A stretch of 64,000 bases of DNA from DASXRA01 sp036506155 (lineage in GTDB: Bacteria; Actinomycetota; Actinomycetes; Mycobacteriales; Jatrophihabitantaceae), in NCBI GenBank assembly GCA_036506155.1, contig DASXSF010000155.1, positions 42,432-106,431 of the forward strand, written 5' to 3'. The position numbers and the translations under genes were made by a program. The notes beneath the pieces are model-generated. The model did no database searches, was not told the origin of the DNA, and was given only the letters and a program-made list of their open reading frames with translations. The stretch's first letter is position 1. Every line of letters begins with the position of its first letter. Below are positions 7,079 to 16,627 of the stretch, in pieces.

Positions 7079-8467
7079 CACCGGCCGAGTCATCGAGAGC
7101 ACGTCGAGGACCCGGTCGAGATCGTCCTCGGTGATCGCCGACGGCACGTGGCCGCGCTCGATCACGACCTCGCGGATAGTCTTGCGCTCGGCCAGCGCCT
7201 GCTTGGCGATCTTGGCCGCCTCGTCGTAGCCGACGTAATGGTTCAGCGGCGTGACGATCGCCGGCGACGACTCGGCGTACTCGCGGCACCGCTCCTCGTT
7301 GGCGACGATTCCGGCGACGCATCGGTCGGCGAACACCCGGGTCACGTTGGCCAGCAGCCGGATCGACTCGAGCACGTTGCGGGCGATGACGGGCAGCATG
7401 ACGTTCAGTTCGAAGTTACCGGCCGCCCCGCCCCACGCGACGGCCGTGTCGTTGCCGACGACCTGGGCCACGACCTGGCACACGGCCTCGCACAGAACGG
7501 GATTCACCTTGCCCGGCATGATCGACGAGCCGGGTTGCAGGTCGGGCAAGAACAGCTCGCTGAGCCCGGCTCGCGGCCCCGAGCCCATCCACCGGATGTC
7601 ATTGGCGATCTTGTTCAGCCCGACGCCGACCACTCGCAGCATCCCGGACAGCTCAACCAGCGCGTCCTGCGCGCCCTGCGCCTCGAAGTGGTCGCGTGCC
7701 TCGGTCAGCGGCAGCTTCAGGTCGTCCGCGAGCCGGGCGATGACCCGCTCGGCGAGCCCGGCCGGGGCGTTGATGCCGGTGCCCACTGCCGTTCCGCCCA
7801 GCGGGAGTTCGCCGAGGCGCGGCAGCACGTCACGCAACCGGTCGGCGCCGTAGCTGACCTGGGCGGCGTATCCACCGAACTCCTGGCCGAGCGTGACGGG
7901 TGTGGCATCCATGAGGTGCGTGCGTCCCGACTTCACCACCGACGCGAACGCGTTCGCCTTGCCGCGCAGGGTGTCAGCGAGGTGACTGAGTGCGGGCAGC
8001 AGGTCCACGATGACGGCCCGGGTGGCCGCGATGTGAATCGCTGCGGGGAACTGGTCGTTCGACGAGAACGGGTCGTTGACGTCGTCATTCGGATGTACCG
8101 GCGCCCCGAGACGCTGCGCCGCGAGCGTCGCCAAAACCTCGTTCGCGTTCATGTTCGACGACGTGCCTGAGCCCGTCTGGAACACGTCAATAGGGAATTC
8201 GGCATCCCAGTCGCCGCGCGCCACCTCGAGAGCCGCGTCGTGGATCGCATTGGCCTTGTCGGCGTCGAGCATTCCCGCCTCGGCGCGCAGCAACGCGGAC
8301 GCGCCCTTGATCGAAGCCAGCGCGGCGATCAGCTCCCGCTCGATCGGCCGGCCGGATATGGGGAAGTTCTCGACAGCTCGTTGCGTCTGTGCGCGCCACT
8401 TGGCGTCGCTCGGCACGCGCACCTCACCCATCGAGTCCTTCTCGACGCGGTACTCCTGGTCGCTCAT
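7076..8467 (-). CDS. fumC: Class II fumarate hydratase
   Basis: A 463-residue cytosolic homotetramer-type enzyme that interconverts fumarate and malate in the TCA cycle. The family signature [11 protein letters not shown] is at 313-323. The substrate-site segments [13 protein letters not shown] (about 99-111) and SSNDQFP (135-141) are intact, as is [11 protein letters not shown] (180-190). The length is normal for FumC. The ATG at 8467 is preceded by TACGAT with a six-base gap, which suggests a leaderless mRNA and supports this start over a longer open frame. Aspartase and argininosuccinate lyase relatives are less likely given the overall match to FumC. Confidence 0.96.
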   Translation of the reverse strand: MSDQEYRVEKDSMGEVRVPSDAKWRAQTQRAVENFPISGRPIERELIAALASIKGASALLRAEAGMLDADKANAIHDAALEVARGDWDAEFPIDVFQTGSGTSSNMNANEVLATLAAQRLGAPVHPNDDVNDPFSSNDQFPAAIHIAATRAVIVDLLPALSHLADTLRGKANAFASVVKSGRTHLMDATPVTLGQEFGGYAAQVSYGADRLRDVLPRLGELPLGGTAVGTGINAPAGLAERVIARLADDLKLPLTEARDHFEAQGAQDALVELSGMLRVVGVGLNKIANDIRWMGSGPRAGLSELFLPDLQPGSSIMPGKVNPVLCEAVCQVVAQVVGNDTAVAWGGAAGNFELNVMLPVIARNVLESIRLLANVTRVFADRCVAGIVANEERCREYAESSPAIVTPLNHYVGYDEAAKIAKQALAERKTIREVVIERGHVPSAITEDDLDRVLDVLSMTRPV

Positions 8468-8490
8468 GTTCCGATCGTAGGAGCAGCGAG

Positions 8491-8510
8491 GAGCGCTCGC
8501 GCGAAGAGCC
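8491..8510 (+). repeat. Dispersed element copy (GAGCGCTCGCGCGAAGAGC)
   Basis: A 20-base exact core copy in the short gap between the divergent side of fumC and the end of the YbjQ-like gene. The same core occurs at 7051-7070 and, with changes, at 25490-25509, 39735-39755, 46558-46576 and 55576-55595. Confidence 0.6.
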
Positions 8511-8528
8511 CGCCCGCCGCCGAGGGAC

Positions 8529-8909
8529 TCATCCGGCGGGTTGGTGTTGCCCGTACCCGAGTTCGGCGGCGGTCTCGCGGGCCGCGTCGGTGACGGGCAC
8601 GGCCACCACGGCGGTGCCGTACGCGCAGATCTCCGTCCACACGTCGCCCATCTCGGATGTGTCGAACCGCATGCCGATGACCGCGTTGCCGCCGCGGGCA
8701 CGCGCCGCCTCGAGCATGCGGCCCATCACCTCGTTGCGGCTGTTTACGAGGTTCTCGGTCATGCCACGCAGCTCACCGCCCATGAGCGATTTCAGCCCTG
8801 CGCCGATCTGCGAGAACGCGTTACGGGAGCGGACGGTCAGCCCGAACACCTCGCCACACACGCGCTGGATCTCCCAGCCTGGAATGTCGTTCGTAGTCAC
8901 GACCAGCAT
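8529..8909 (-). CDS. YbjQ/UPF0145 family protein
   Basis: A 126-residue protein that matches the YbjQ (UPF0145, so-called heavy-metal-binding domain) family: an N-terminal [23 protein letters not shown], then [43 protein letters not shown]. Family members form pentamers or decamers, and their function is unsettled. The ATG is preceded by AGGAGC six bases upstream. It lies eight bases after the glpX stop on the same strand, so it probably shares the glpX transcript. Confidence 0.88.
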   Translation of the reverse strand: MLVVTTNDIPGWEIQRVCGEVFGLTVRSRNAFSQIGAGLKSLMGGELRGMTENLVNSRNEVMGRMLEAARARGGNAVIGMRFDTSEMGDVWTEICAYGTAVVAVPVTDAARETAAELGYGQHQPAG

Positions 8910-8917
8910 GGGAGCTC

Positions 8918-9961
8918 CTAGTTTCGGTCGAAGTCGACAGACGAGTAGGCACGCAGCTTACCCAGCTGGTGCAGCGAGTCGATGACGCGAATTGTGCCCG
9001 ACTTCGAGCGCATCACGATCGACTCGGTCCGTACGGAATCGGCGAGGTAACGCACGCCGCGCACCAGTTCGCCGTCGGTGATGCCGGTCGCCGCGAAGAA
9101 GATGTCGTCGCCGCTGACCAGGTCATACGTCGTGAGCACCCGGTCGAGATCGTGCCCAGCATCGATGGCCTTCTGCCGCTCGGCGTCGTCGCGCGGCCAC
9201 AACCGCGCCTGGATCACGCCGCCCATGCAGGACAGCGCAGACGCCGCGATGATGCCCTCGGGCGTGCCGCCGATGCCGAGCAACAGGTCGACGCCGGTGC
9301 CGGAACGCGCCGCCATGATCGCGCCGGCGACATCGCCGTCGGTGATGAACTTGATCCGCGCGCCCGCGGCACGTACCTCGTCGACGAGCCGGGCATGGCG
9401 CGGGCGGTCGAGGATGCAGACCGTGACGTCTTCGGGGTGGCCGCGTTTGGCCTTCGCCACGCGGCGGACGTTCTCACTCGGCGGCGCGGTGATGTCGACG
9501 ACGTCGGCCGCTTCGGCACCGGTTGCGAGTTTCTCCATGTAGAACACGGCGGACGGGTCGAACATGCTGCCCCGCTCGGCCACCGCGATCACCGCCAGCG
9601 CGTTGGGCATGCCCTTGGCCATCAGCGTGGTGCCGTCGATGGGATCTACGGCCACGTCGCAGGCAGGCCCGGTGCCGTCGCCGACTTCCTCGCCGTTGTA
9701 CAGCATGGGTGCGTTGTCCTTCTCACCCTCGCCTATCACGACGACGCCGCGCATGGAAACGGTGCCGATCAGTGTGCGCATAGCGTCGACAGCAGCGCCG
9801 TCGCCGCCGTTCTTGTCACCGCGGCCCACCCAGCGGCCCGCCGCCATCGCCGCTGCCTCGGTCACCCGGACGATCTCGAGCGCGAGGTTGCGATCAGGCG
9901 CTTGACGCGGAACGGCGAGCTCAGGCGGCACCGCGCCGGCAGCCGGCGATACGTCGGTCAT
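8918..9961 (-). CDS. glpX: Class II fructose-1,6-bisphosphatase
   Basis: A 347-residue gluconeogenic enzyme. Metal and phosphate motifs are intact: [10 protein letters not shown] (77-86), DPIDGTT (106-112) and a [12 protein letters not shown] segment. Actinobacteria commonly use GlpX as their only fructose-1,6-bisphosphatase. The start ATG at 9961 follows a strong purine-rich site (GGAGAGGAGG). It is head-on to nothing and transcribed with the YbjQ-like gene. FumC and GlpX being neighbours is also seen in other actinobacteria (from general knowledge, for example the mycobacterial fum-glpX region). Confidence 0.96.
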   Translation of the reverse strand: MTDVSPAAGAVPPELAVPRQAPDRNLALEIVRVTEAAAMAAGRWVGRGDKNGGDGAAVDAMRTLIGTVSMRGVVVIGEGEKDNAPMLYNGEEVGDGTGPACDVAVDPIDGTTLMAKGMPNALAVIAVAERGSMFDPSAVFYMEKLATGAEAADVVDITAPPSENVRRVAKAKRGHPEDVTVCILDRPRHARLVDEVRAAGARIKFITDGDVAGAIMAARSGTGVDLLLGIGGTPEGIIAASALSCMGGVIQARLWPRDDAERQKAIDAGHDLDRVLTTYDLVSGDDIFFAATGITDGELVRGVRYLADSVRTESIVMRSKSGTIRVIDSLHQLGKLRAYSSVDFDRN

Positions 9962-10037
9962 CGCGGCCCTCCTCTCCTGCGCGATTGCGCCATCCTCCCA
10001 GAGCGCAATTGCCTGGCCACGGCACGTCCCGCGCCGC

Positions 10038-10091
10038 TAGGCTCCGCACGTGCCGCTACGTCAGTGCATTCTCCCGCCACCGCGCTCCTGA
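10038..10091 (+). promoter_or_regulatory. TAGGCT box and 13-codon mini-ORF upstream of the EamA transporter
   Basis: TAGGCT (10038-10043) is followed six bases later by a GTG at 10050 opening MPLRQCILPPPRS and a TGA at 10089-10091. The arrangement fits a leaderless mini-ORF on the leader of the transporter that starts at 10218. The rest of the 256-base gap between glpX and the transporter shows nothing recognisable. Confidence 0.3.
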
Positions 10092-10217
10092 GCGGGGCGC
10101 GCCCAGCGCGTTGTCGCCCATCGTGCAAAGTCTGGCATTCCTAGCGATGCCGGGCGTTGCGCGATTCGTTGTCGCGCCCCGGACGTTCCGTGCCGGATCG
10201 ATCCTGGAGCGCATTCC

Positions 10218-11159
10218 ATGGCTGTACTTACTTCGTCGCTGTCGTCGCTGCGCGCCCGCACGGGTGTGCTCGCAATCAGTGGCGGGGCCGTCTTGTGGGG
10301 GACTACCGGCGTCGTCGCCCACGCAGTCCACACCCATAGCGGTCTCGCCGCCACCTCGATCGCCTTCTACCGCACGCTCGTGGCGGCGTTGGTCCTGGCC
10401 GCCGCGCGTGGTCCGGCCCTTGTCCGGTTCGTCGCGTCCGCCGGCCGGCGCCGTCTCGGCGTGCTGACGCTGGCCGGCGCCTCGCTCGGCGTGAGCCAGG
10501 CGCTTTACTACGTCGCCGTCGACGACGCCGGCGTGAGCATCGCGACGCTGCTCTGCATCGGCACGGCGCCGATCGCGGTGACCTGCGCATCGGCAGTGGC
10601 GCGGCGCCGCCGGCCGGCACCGACCGCGCTGGCGACGCTGGGTTGCGCGCTCGCCGGGCTCGGCGTGATCACGACGTCGACGGACTCCGCGGCGGGACCG
10701 CATCCTGTGGCGGGGGTGCTTGCCGCGCTGGGCTCGGGGCTCGCCTATGCGGCGTCCACCGGGTTGAGCCGGTGGCTGGCGTCCGCGGGCGACGCCTTCA
10801 CCCTGACCGGCGCCACGAGCATCGTCGGCTCGCTGACGCTTCTCCCAGCGGCAGTGCTGGCCGGGCTCGGCTTCCCGGTCGACGGTCCGTCCGCGACGGC
10901 GTTGCTATATCTGGGCGTTGTCCCGACCGTGTTGGCGTACGCACTGTTCTTCGGCGGCCTGCGCACCACATCGGCCGAGGTCGCTGCTGTGCTGACACTG
11001 CTTGAGCCCCTGGTCGCGACGCTGCTCGCCGTCGTGCTGGTGGGCGAGACGCTGACGGTGCTCGGTTGGCTCGGAGCGGTGCTACTGCTCACCGCGGTCG
11101 GCGCGCTGCTCGCGCGCCGGCCGGAGACTCCCGTGGAGTCGGCGGCGCCTATGGGATGA
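10218..11159 (+). CDS. EamA (drug/metabolite transporter) family permease
   Basis: A 313-residue integral membrane protein made of two EamA repeats, about ten membrane helices. The first repeat begins ISGGAVLWGTTGVVAH, the second near GVLAALGSGLAYAASTGLSRW, and the typical end-of-repeat helix is TSAEVAAVLTLLEPLVATLLAVVLVGE. Family members export amino acids, nucleosides or drugs; the substrate here is not predictable. It overlaps the 3' end of the convergent ridA-like gene by 11 bases. The ATG at 10218 has only a weak CTGGAG site. Confidence 0.88.
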   Translation: MAVLTSSLSSLRARTGVLAISGGAVLWGTTGVVAHAVHTHSGLAATSIAFYRTLVAALVLAAARGPALVRFVASAGRRRLGVLTLAGASLGVSQALYYVAVDDAGVSIATLLCIGTAPIAVTCASAVARRRRPAPTALATLGCALAGLGVITTSTDSAAGPHPVAGVLAALGSGLAYAASTGLSRWLASAGDAFTLTGATSIVGSLTLLPAAVLAGLGFPVDGPSATALLYLGVVPTVLAYALFFGGLRTTSAEVAAVLTLLEPLVATLLAVVLVGETLTVLGWLGAVLLLTAVGALLARRPETPVESAAPMG

Positions 11160-11535
11160 CGGCCAGCGCCTCGATCTCCATGAGCAGTTCGGGCCGGAAC
11201 AGCGCGGCGACCTGCACCGCGGTGCTCGCCGGGGGCTGGGCCGCGTTGACGAAGGTGTCGCGCACGCGGCGGATGGCAGGCAGCCACGCCATGTCGGTGA
11301 CGAAGTAGGTCAGCTTGATGACATTGTCGAACGTGGCGCCCACGGCGCTGAGGCAGCGGCGCAGGTTCTCGAACACCTGCCGCGCCTGCGCCTCCGCGTC
11401 GTCGCGTCCGACGAGCTGCCCCGTCTCATCGAAGGCGATCTGACCGGAGATCGCGACCAGCCGGCCGGTACCGGCGACCACATGGGTGTATCCGTTGCCC
11501 GGCGCGACGCCCGGCGGCGCGATGTGATCAAGCAC
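11149..11535 (-). CDS. RidA/YjgF family protein
   Basis: A 128-residue protein. GRLVAISGQIAFDETGQLVG, AQARQVFENLRRCLSAVGATFDNVIKLTYFVTD and the closing PELLMEIEALAVIP are RidA-family hallmarks. However, the catalytic arginine region of true RidA deaminases reads ALFRPELLMEIEA, so it may be one of the Rid2-7 subgroups. The role would be hydrolysis of reactive enamine/imine intermediates or a related reaction. The GTG start at 11535 lies six bases after TAGGGT (11542-11547), consistent with leaderless expression. Confidence 0.88.
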   Translation of the reverse strand: MLDHIAPPGVAPGNGYTHVVAGTGRLVAISGQIAFDETGQLVGRDDAEAQARQVFENLRRCLSAVGATFDNVIKLTYFVTDMAWLPAIRRVRDTFVNAAQPPASTAVQVAALFRPELLMEIEALAVIP

Positions 11536-11544
11536 GGGATGACC

Positions 11545-12555
11545 CTATCCCGGCGGCGCAGTGGTGCCGCGCACGACGAGGTGCGGGGTGAGCACCAGCT
11601 CGCGATCGGCGACCGGCTCGTGGTCCAGCCGGGCGACCGCGCGCCGCACCGCGAGGGCGGCCAGCTGACTGGCGTCCTGGCTGACCGTCGTCAGTCGCAG
11701 GTGGGGCAGCCGGGCCACCTGGCTGTCGTCGTATCCGACCACCGAGACGGCCTCGGGCACAACGATGCCGGTGCGGACGAACACGTCGAGGAGCCCGACG
11801 GCACATCGATCGTTGTAGGTGAGCACGGCGGTGGGCGGCGCTGCGTGCAGTGCCCGGGCGGCGGCCGCACCGTCCTCCTCGGCCGGCCCACCCGCGACAA
11901 CCCGTGGTGCCAGCTCGTGCCGGCGCATCGCCGTCTGGTAGCCGCGGCGCCGCGCTGCCGCGCCCGGCCCACGGCCGCCGTCCACATGCACGATGTCGCG
12001 ATGGCCGAGGGCGACGAGGTGCTCGACGCCCAGCCGCATCCCCGCCTCATCCGCGGTGCGGATCACGTCAACAGCGCGGCTGCGGGAGTGCTGGCCCAGT
12101 ACGACCACCGGCAGGCGTTCGGCGAGAGCTGATAACCATGGTTCGCGCACCAGCGGGCCGACGAGGACTGCGGCCGCGCAACGGTAGTCGAGCAACGTGT
12201 CGATCGCCCGGCGGGAGTCGCGGTCGCGGGTCACCGCGCTGAGCACCACCTCGTACCCCTCCTGCTCAGCGGCGGTGTAGAGCCCTTCGGCAAGGTCCGC
12301 GTGGAACGGATGGTTGAGCGCGAGCGTCACGCCGAGCAGGCGGGACCGCCGACCCGCGAGCAGCCGGGCCCGCGAGTCGGGCCGATAGCCAAGCTCGTCG
12401 GCGACCTCGAGCACTCGCTGCCGGGTCACCTCACTCGCCCCGCTGACGCCGCGCACCACGATCGACACCAGCGCCCGGGACACCCCGGCACGCGCGGCGA
12501 CGTCCTCGAGCGTCGGCGGACGGTTCGCGCTCAATGCTGATCCTCGGTTTGACAT
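11545..12555 (-). CDS. LacI-family transcriptional regulator of the inositol locus
   Basis: A 336-residue repressor. The N-terminal helix-turn-helix and hinge (TLEDVAARAGVSRALVSIVVRG, about 15-36, then a LacI-type hinge at about 50-60) is followed by a periplasmic-binding-like effector domain (RLLGVTLALNHPFHADLAEG to TTVSQDASQLAALAVRRA). It is divergent from the iolE-like gene, with a perfect 14-base palindrome between them (12590-12603). It most likely represses that gene pair, and perhaps itself, with an inositol-derived inducer. The start at ATG 12555 (MSNRGS) is chosen over an upstream ATG at 12585 that would overlap the operator region. Confidence 0.93.
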   Translation of the reverse strand: MSNRGSALSANRPPTLEDVAARAGVSRALVSIVVRGVSGASEVTRQRVLEVADELGYRPDSRARLLAGRRSRLLGVTLALNHPFHADLAEGLYTAAEQEGYEVVLSAVTRDRDSRRAIDTLLDYRCAAAVLVGPLVREPWLSALAERLPVVVLGQHSRSRAVDVIRTADEAGMRLGVEHLVALGHRDIVHVDGGRGPGAAARRRGYQTAMRRHELAPRVVAGGPAEEDGAAAARALHAAPPTAVLTYNDRCAVGLLDVFVRTGIVVPEAVSVVGYDDSQVARLPHLRLTTVSQDASQLAALAVRRAVARLDHEPVADRELVLTPHLVVRGTTAPPG

Positions 12556-12589
12556 CGTCGGAGCTGCGCGGAGAGGATACGTCAAGATA

Positions 12590-12603
12590 CTAGAGCGCTC
12601 TAG
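12590..12603. promoter_or_regulatory. LacI-type operator, perfect palindrome
   Basis: CTAGAGCGCTCTAG is a perfect 14-base inverted repeat with the central CG expected of LacI-family operators. It overlaps the start of the AGGGGAGA ribosome site of the iolE-like gene (GTG 12617) and lies 35 bases from the regulator start, so binding would block iolE-side transcription or translation. Confidence 0.7.
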
Positions 12604-12616
12604 GGGAGAAACTGCC

Positions 12617-13483
12617 GTGTCCGTCCCGCTCGCCGACCGTATCGCCGCCGCGCCTATCTCGTGGGGGGTGTGTGAGGCGCCCGACTGGGGCTACGAGATG
12701 CCCGCCGATCGGGTGCTCTCAGAGATGCGGTCGCTGGGCATGCGGGCCACGGAGCTGGGTCCGACCGGTTACCTCGGCGGCGACCCTGGGCAGGTGCGCG
12801 AACTGCTCGACCGGCACGGGCTCGGCCTGGTGGGCGGGTTCCTGCCGGTCGTGCTGCACGTCGACGGCGTGGACCTCGCCGAGTCCGAAGCGGCGATCGG
12901 CACCCTCGCCGACGCCGGAGCGCAGGTGGTGGTGCTGGCCGCCCGTTCCGTCGACGGCAGCTATGAGCACCGCGTGCCTCTCGACGATGTCGAATGGAGG
13001 ACGCTGCTCGGCAACCTCGAGCGGGTCCGCGAACTGGCAGGCAGACGCGGGTTGGCCGCCTCGCTGCATCCACACGTGGGCACGGCGATCGAGGGTCGCG
13101 ACGCCGTGCTGCGCCTGCTCGACTCGAGCGACGTGCCGCTCTGCCTCGACACAGGTCATCTGCTCATCGGCGGCACCGACCCACTCGAGCTGGTGCGTTC
13201 AGCGGCGGATCGCATCGCGCACGTCCATCTCAAGGACGTCCGAGCATCGCTGGCCAGAACCGCGCTCGACGGCAGCTACGTAACCGCCGTACGCCAGGGT
13301 CTGTACACGCCGCTCGGTGATGGTGACCTCGACATCGCCGGCATCGCCGCGGCGCTGCAAGCGGTGGACTATCAGGGCTGGTACGTGCTGGAACAGGATT
13401 GCGCGCTCGACGTCACGCCACCCGCGGGCACCGGGCCGATCGACGATGTGCGCCGCAGCATCGAGTTTCTGGCCAAGCTGTGA
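12617..13483 (+). CDS. iolE: IolE-like inosose dehydratase / sugar-phosphate isomerase-epimerase family
   Basis: A 288-residue AP-endonuclease-2-like TIM barrel. It begins with PISWGVCEAPDWGYEM, the form found in actinobacterial inositol clusters. LCLDTGHLLIGGTD, VHLKDVR and YVLEQDCA are the metal-ligand strands. In the locus it supplies the dehydration of scyllo-inosose, the step before IolD, and no other candidate for that step is present. The GTG start at 12617 is behind AGGGGAGA and adjacent to the palindrome. A different isomerase activity cannot be excluded from sequence. Confidence 0.85.
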   Translation: MSVPLADRIAAAPISWGVCEAPDWGYEMPADRVLSEMRSLGMRATELGPTGYLGGDPGQVRELLDRHGLGLVGGFLPVVLHVDGVDLAESEAAIGTLADAGAQVVVLAARSVDGSYEHRVPLDDVEWRTLLGNLERVRELAGRRGLAASLHPHVGTAIEGRDAVLRLLDSSDVPLCLDTGHLLIGGTDPLELVRSAADRIAHVHLKDVRASLARTALDGSYVTAVRQGLYTPLGDGDLDIAGIAAALQAVDYQGWYVLEQDCALDVTPPAGTGPIDDVRRSIEFLAKL

Positions 13484-14412
13484 CCGTGCGCGTCGGCATC
13501 ATCGGCACGGGGGTCATGGGTGCCGATCATGCACGCACGCTGCGCGACGCGGTCACCGGCGCAACCGTCGAGGCGGTGTCGGACGCCGACCGGTCACAGG
13601 CCGCATCGGTCGGCGTCCGTGTCGTGAACGATCCGATCGCGCTCATCAAGGACCCCGACATCGACGCGGTGCTCATCGCCTCGTCCGACGCGACACACGA
13701 GGAGTTCGTATTGGCGTGTCTGGCCGCCGGGAAGCCGGCACTGTGCGAGAAGCCGCTTGCCCCCGACGTCGCCGGTTGTCAGCGCATCGTCGCCGCCGAG
13801 GCGCAGTTGGGCCGCCGGCTGATCAGTGTCGGCTTCATGCGCCGTTACGACCCGGGCTATGGCGCGCTGAAACGCACCCTCGACGCCGGCGACCTCGGCG
13901 CGCCGCTGCTCCTGCACTGCGTGCATCGCAACGTCAGCGCGCCGGACTGGTTCGCCGGCGACATGGTGATCACAAACTCTGCCGGGCACGAGATCGACAT
14001 CACCCGGTGGCTGTTCGGCGAGATCGCGTCGGTCACCGTGCACCGCCCGCGCGCGTCGGCCGCGCTCGCCGACCCGGTGCTGCTCGTCTTCGAGACCATC
14101 TCGGGCGTCGTGGTGGACGCTGAGGTGTTCGTCAATGCGGGATACGGCTACGACGTCCACTGCGAGCTCGTCGGGCAACACGGCCGGGCCACTGCATCCG
14201 GCCCGGTGACGGCCGACTGGAGGGACCGCTTCGCCGACGCGTACCGCCTCGAACTGACGGACTGGGTGGAGGGCGTGCGCGCCGGTGAGGCACGCGGGGC
14301 CTCCGCCTGGGACGGGTACGTCGCGTCCGCCGTGGCACGCGCCTGCGTCAGCGCGCCTGCCACCGGACGCGTGGCCGTAGAGGTGCCGCCGAAACCTGTG
14401 CTTTACAAATGA
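13480..14412 (+). CDS. Gfo/Idh/MocA-family inositol dehydrogenase-like oxidoreductase
   Basis: A 310-residue NAD(P)-dependent oxidoreductase. It has a Rossmann GIIGTGVMGADHA at the N-terminus, ALCEKPLAPD with the conserved catalytic-site Lys, and GHEIDITRWLFGE with the His-Asp pair. The GTG start overlaps the iolE stop (GTGA), so the two genes are translationally coupled and form a two-gene operon. A second IolG-like gene sits at 23589-24581. This copy may act on scyllo-inositol or another cyclitol isomer. The longer open frame upstream overlaps iolE and is not used. Confidence 0.9.
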   Translation: MTVRVGIIGTGVMGADHARTLRDAVTGATVEAVSDADRSQAASVGVRVVNDPIALIKDPDIDAVLIASSDATHEEFVLACLAAGKPALCEKPLAPDVAGCQRIVAAEAQLGRRLISVGFMRRYDPGYGALKRTLDAGDLGAPLLLHCVHRNVSAPDWFAGDMVITNSAGHEIDITRWLFGEIASVTVHRPRASAALADPVLLVFETISGVVVDAEVFVNAGYGYDVHCELVGQHGRATASGPVTADWRDRFADAYRLELTDWVEGVRAGEARGASAWDGYVASAVARACVSAPATGRVAVEVPPKPVLYK

Positions 14413-14462
14413 GAGTCGCCTCACGATCGGGAGCATCGGCGCGGAAGCGGCTGTTTGATTGG

Positions 14463-14478
14463 GTGTAAACCTTTACAC
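14463..14478. promoter_or_regulatory. 16-base palindrome upstream of a small ORF
   Basis: GTGTAAA-CC-TTTACAC is a perfect 7-base inverted repeat with a two-base centre, lying 15 bases before the small ORF start and only eight bases from its GAAGGA ribosome site. It resembles LacI/GntR-type operators, but its centre is CC rather than CG and it does not match the palindrome at 12590. Confidence 0.5.
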
Positions 14479-14493
14479 GAAGCGAAGGAAGCC

Positions 14494-14703
14494 ATGAGCA
14501 CCCTGCAGGCCATCCGTACCGAACTCGCGACCCGTCGCGCTGCGCGTCGGGAGCGCCTGAAGCTCGCACAGGAGCTGGCCGCTTACGACACGCCGGCAGC
14601 GCGCCTCGAGATTGAGACGATCGTTGCGCGCCACGATCCCGCGGCGACGCGCGAGATTCGCCAGATCCTCACGCGCCAGTCGGTCAAGAAGCTCCTACGC
14701 TGA
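14494..14703 (+). CDS. Small helical basic protein of unknown function
   Basis: A 69-residue protein beginning MSTLQAIRTELATRRAARRERLKLAQELAAYD and ending RQSVKKLLR. It is predicted to be almost entirely alpha-helical and strongly basic, with no cysteine or membrane segment. The ATG at 14494 follows GAAGGA and a palindrome. It converges on the ABC ATPase gene with three bases between stops. I do not recognise a family; a nucleic-acid-binding or regulatory role is possible but unsupported. Confidence 0.6.
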   Translation: MSTLQAIRTELATRRAARRERLKLAQELAAYDTPAARLEIETIVARHDPAATREIRQILTRQSVKKLLR

Positions 14704-14706
14704 CGG

Positions 14707-15582
14707 TCAGCTGAGCGTTTCCGTGTCCTGGAGCAGCTCCCGGCCCACCTCACCGACGTCGCCCGTCCCGCGTTCCAGTTCGTGGGCGAGCGCCTCGAGC
14801 TCCGCGCCGCCCGCCATCAAGCGAGTGAGCTCGGCCAGCGAGATCTCGGATTTGGCGAAGTCGCCGAGACTGCGGCCGCGCTTGAGCAGCAGGAACCGGT
14901 CGCCCACCGGGTAGGCGTGGTGCGGGTTGTGCGTGATGAAGATGACGCCCAGCCCGCGGTCGCGCGCTTGGACGATGTACTTCAGCACCACGCCCGCCTG
15001 CTTGACGCCGAGCGCGGACGTCGGCTCGTCCAGGATCAACAACCGCGCGCCGAAGTGCACCGCCCGCGCGATCGCAACGGATTGGCGCTCGCCACCCGAG
15101 AGCGTCCCTACGGGCTGGTCGGGATCGCGGATGTCGATCCCCATGTCGCCCATCTCCTTCCGGGTGACCTTCTTGGCGAGGCCGGCATCGAAGCGCTTGA
15201 ACGGGCCCCATCCCTTCGTCGGCTCCGAGCCGAGGAAGAAGTTCCGCCAGATCGCCATCAGCGGCACGATCGCCAGATCCTGGTAGACAGTTGCGATGCC
15301 GGCGTCCAGCGCGTCACGCGGCGTGCTGAAGCGTGCCGGCCGACCGTCGACGAGCAACTGCCCGCCGTCCGGCTGGTGCACACCGGCAAGGATCTTGATG
15401 AGTGTGGACTTGCCTGCGCCGTTGTCGCCGAGAACGCAGGTCACCTGGCCGGCTTGCACCGTCGTCGAGATGTCGGATAGCGAGATGACGCTGCCGAACA
15501 TCTTCGTGACGTCGCGGATCTCCAGCATGGGCGGGTCGGCCTTCGGAGGCTCGACGATTTCGCGTACGTCGACATTGGTCAT
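14707..15582 (-). CDS. Sugar ABC importer ATPase (FrcA/RbsA-type, single nucleotide-binding domain)
   Basis: A 291-residue ATPase with one nucleotide-binding domain: Walker [10 protein letters not shown] (about 52-60), signature LSGGE, and Walker [12 protein letters not shown] with the switch His in THNPHH. RbsA-type sugar importers usually have two fused ABC domains; the single-domain form matches the Frc/Iat-like branch, where it dimerises. The C-terminal 40 residues ([22 protein letters not shown]) extend past the domain. It is the last gene of the nine-gene inositol operon and starts five bases after the permease stop. Confidence 0.92.
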   Translation of the reverse strand: MTNVDVREIVEPPKADPPMLEIRDVTKMFGSVISLSDISTTVQAGQVTCVLGDNGAGKSTLIKILAGVHQPDGGQLLVDGRPARFSTPRDALDAGIATVYQDLAIVPLMAIWRNFFLGSEPTKGWGPFKRFDAGLAKKVTRKEMGDMGIDIRDPDQPVGTLSGGERQSVAIARAVHFGARLLILDEPTSALGVKQAGVVLKYIVQARDRGLGVIFITHNPHHAYPVGDRFLLLKRGRSLGDFAKSEISLAELTRLMAGGAELEALAHELERGTGDVGEVGRELLQDTETLS

Positions 15583-15586
15583 GTCG

Positions 15587-16627
15587 CTACCTCCTCGACT
15601 GCTCGGCGAGCCGGCGGGTGAACTGGTTGGCGAGCACGGCGAGTAGCAGCATCACGCCGACGAACAGCTTGAACCAGTCGGAGTTCCAGCCGACGTTGAC
15701 GATGCCGACCTCGGTCATGCCGAAGATGAGCGCGCCGAGCGAGGCACCGATGACCGAGCCAAACCCGCCGGTGAGCAGGCAGCCTCCGATCACCGCGGCA
15801 GCGATGTAGTAGAGCTCCTGCCCGATGCCGCTCTGGGCCTGGATGGACGTGAACCGGATGAACTGTGTGTTGCCCACGAACCACGCCATGAACGACACCA
15901 TCATGAACAGCCCGATCGTGGTGCGGCCGGTGCGCACGCCGACGTTCTTGCTGGCGTTCGGGTCGCCGCCGGTAGCGAAGATCCAGTTGCCGAACCGGGT
16001 CTTGAGCAGTACCCACGAACCGAGCGCCGTGAAGCCGATCCACCAGATGATCGCGATCGGGAATTTCGCGCCGCCGATTGTCACCGTACTGGCCAGTATG
16101 TTGTTGAGCGCGTGGTAGCCCGGCACGAGATCGATGTTGCTCACCTGGACCTGGTTGGTGACCTGCTTCGTGACGCCCAGGTTGAGCCCTTGCAGTCCGA
16201 GGAACATCCCCAGCGTGATGATGAAGCTGGGCAGGCCGGTGCGCGTGACCAGGAACCCGTTGATGAACCCGATCGTCAGCATGAGCGCGAGCGACACCAC
16301 CCACGATGCGTAGAGCTGCAGCCCCCAATATGTCGTCATGATGCCGGTCGCCAGCCCGGCGGTGGCCGTCTGCACGCCTGCTGACAGGTCGAAGTGCCCA
16401 CCGATCATCAGTAGCGCGACGGGTACCGCCATCAGGCCCAGTGCGGAGGAGACGTCCAGCCAGTTGGCCGCGCCCGCCCATGAGCGGAACACATCGCTCT
16501 GCGCCGCGAAGAACGTGAAGATCACAAGCACGCCGACGAGGGCGCCGAGTTCCGGCCTGAGCAACAGCCGGCGCAGCGCTCCGACGTGCGCGACGCGCTC
16601 GTCGACGCGAGCGGTCGCGGCGGTCAT
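15587..16627 (-). CDS. Sugar (probably inositol) ABC importer permease, RbsC/FrcC family
   Basis: A 346-residue integral membrane protein with about nine to ten helices. [20 protein letters not shown] and [26 protein letters not shown] are conserved BPD_transp_2 motifs, and [23 protein letters not shown] is the cytoplasmic coupling and exit segment. Its start overlaps the binding-protein stop by four bases (ATGA). Together with the flanking binding protein and ATPase it forms one importer, most likely bringing in myo-inositol for the adjacent enzymes. Confidence 0.93.
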   Translation of the reverse strand: MTAATARVDERVAHVGALRRLLLRPELGALVGVLVIFTFFAAQSDVFRSWAGAANWLDVSSALGLMAVPVALLMIGGHFDLSAGVQTATAGLATGIMTTYWGLQLYASWVVSLALMLTIGFINGFLVTRTGLPSFIITLGMFLGLQGLNLGVTKQVTNQVQVSNIDLVPGYHALNNILASTVTIGGAKFPIAIIWWIGFTALGSWVLLKTRFGNWIFATGGDPNASKNVGVRTGRTTIGLFMMVSFMAWFVGNTQFIRFTSIQAQSGIGQELYYIAAAVIGGCLLTGGFGSVIGASLGALIFGMTEVGIVNVGWNSDWFKLFVGVMLLLAVLANQFTRRLAEQSRR

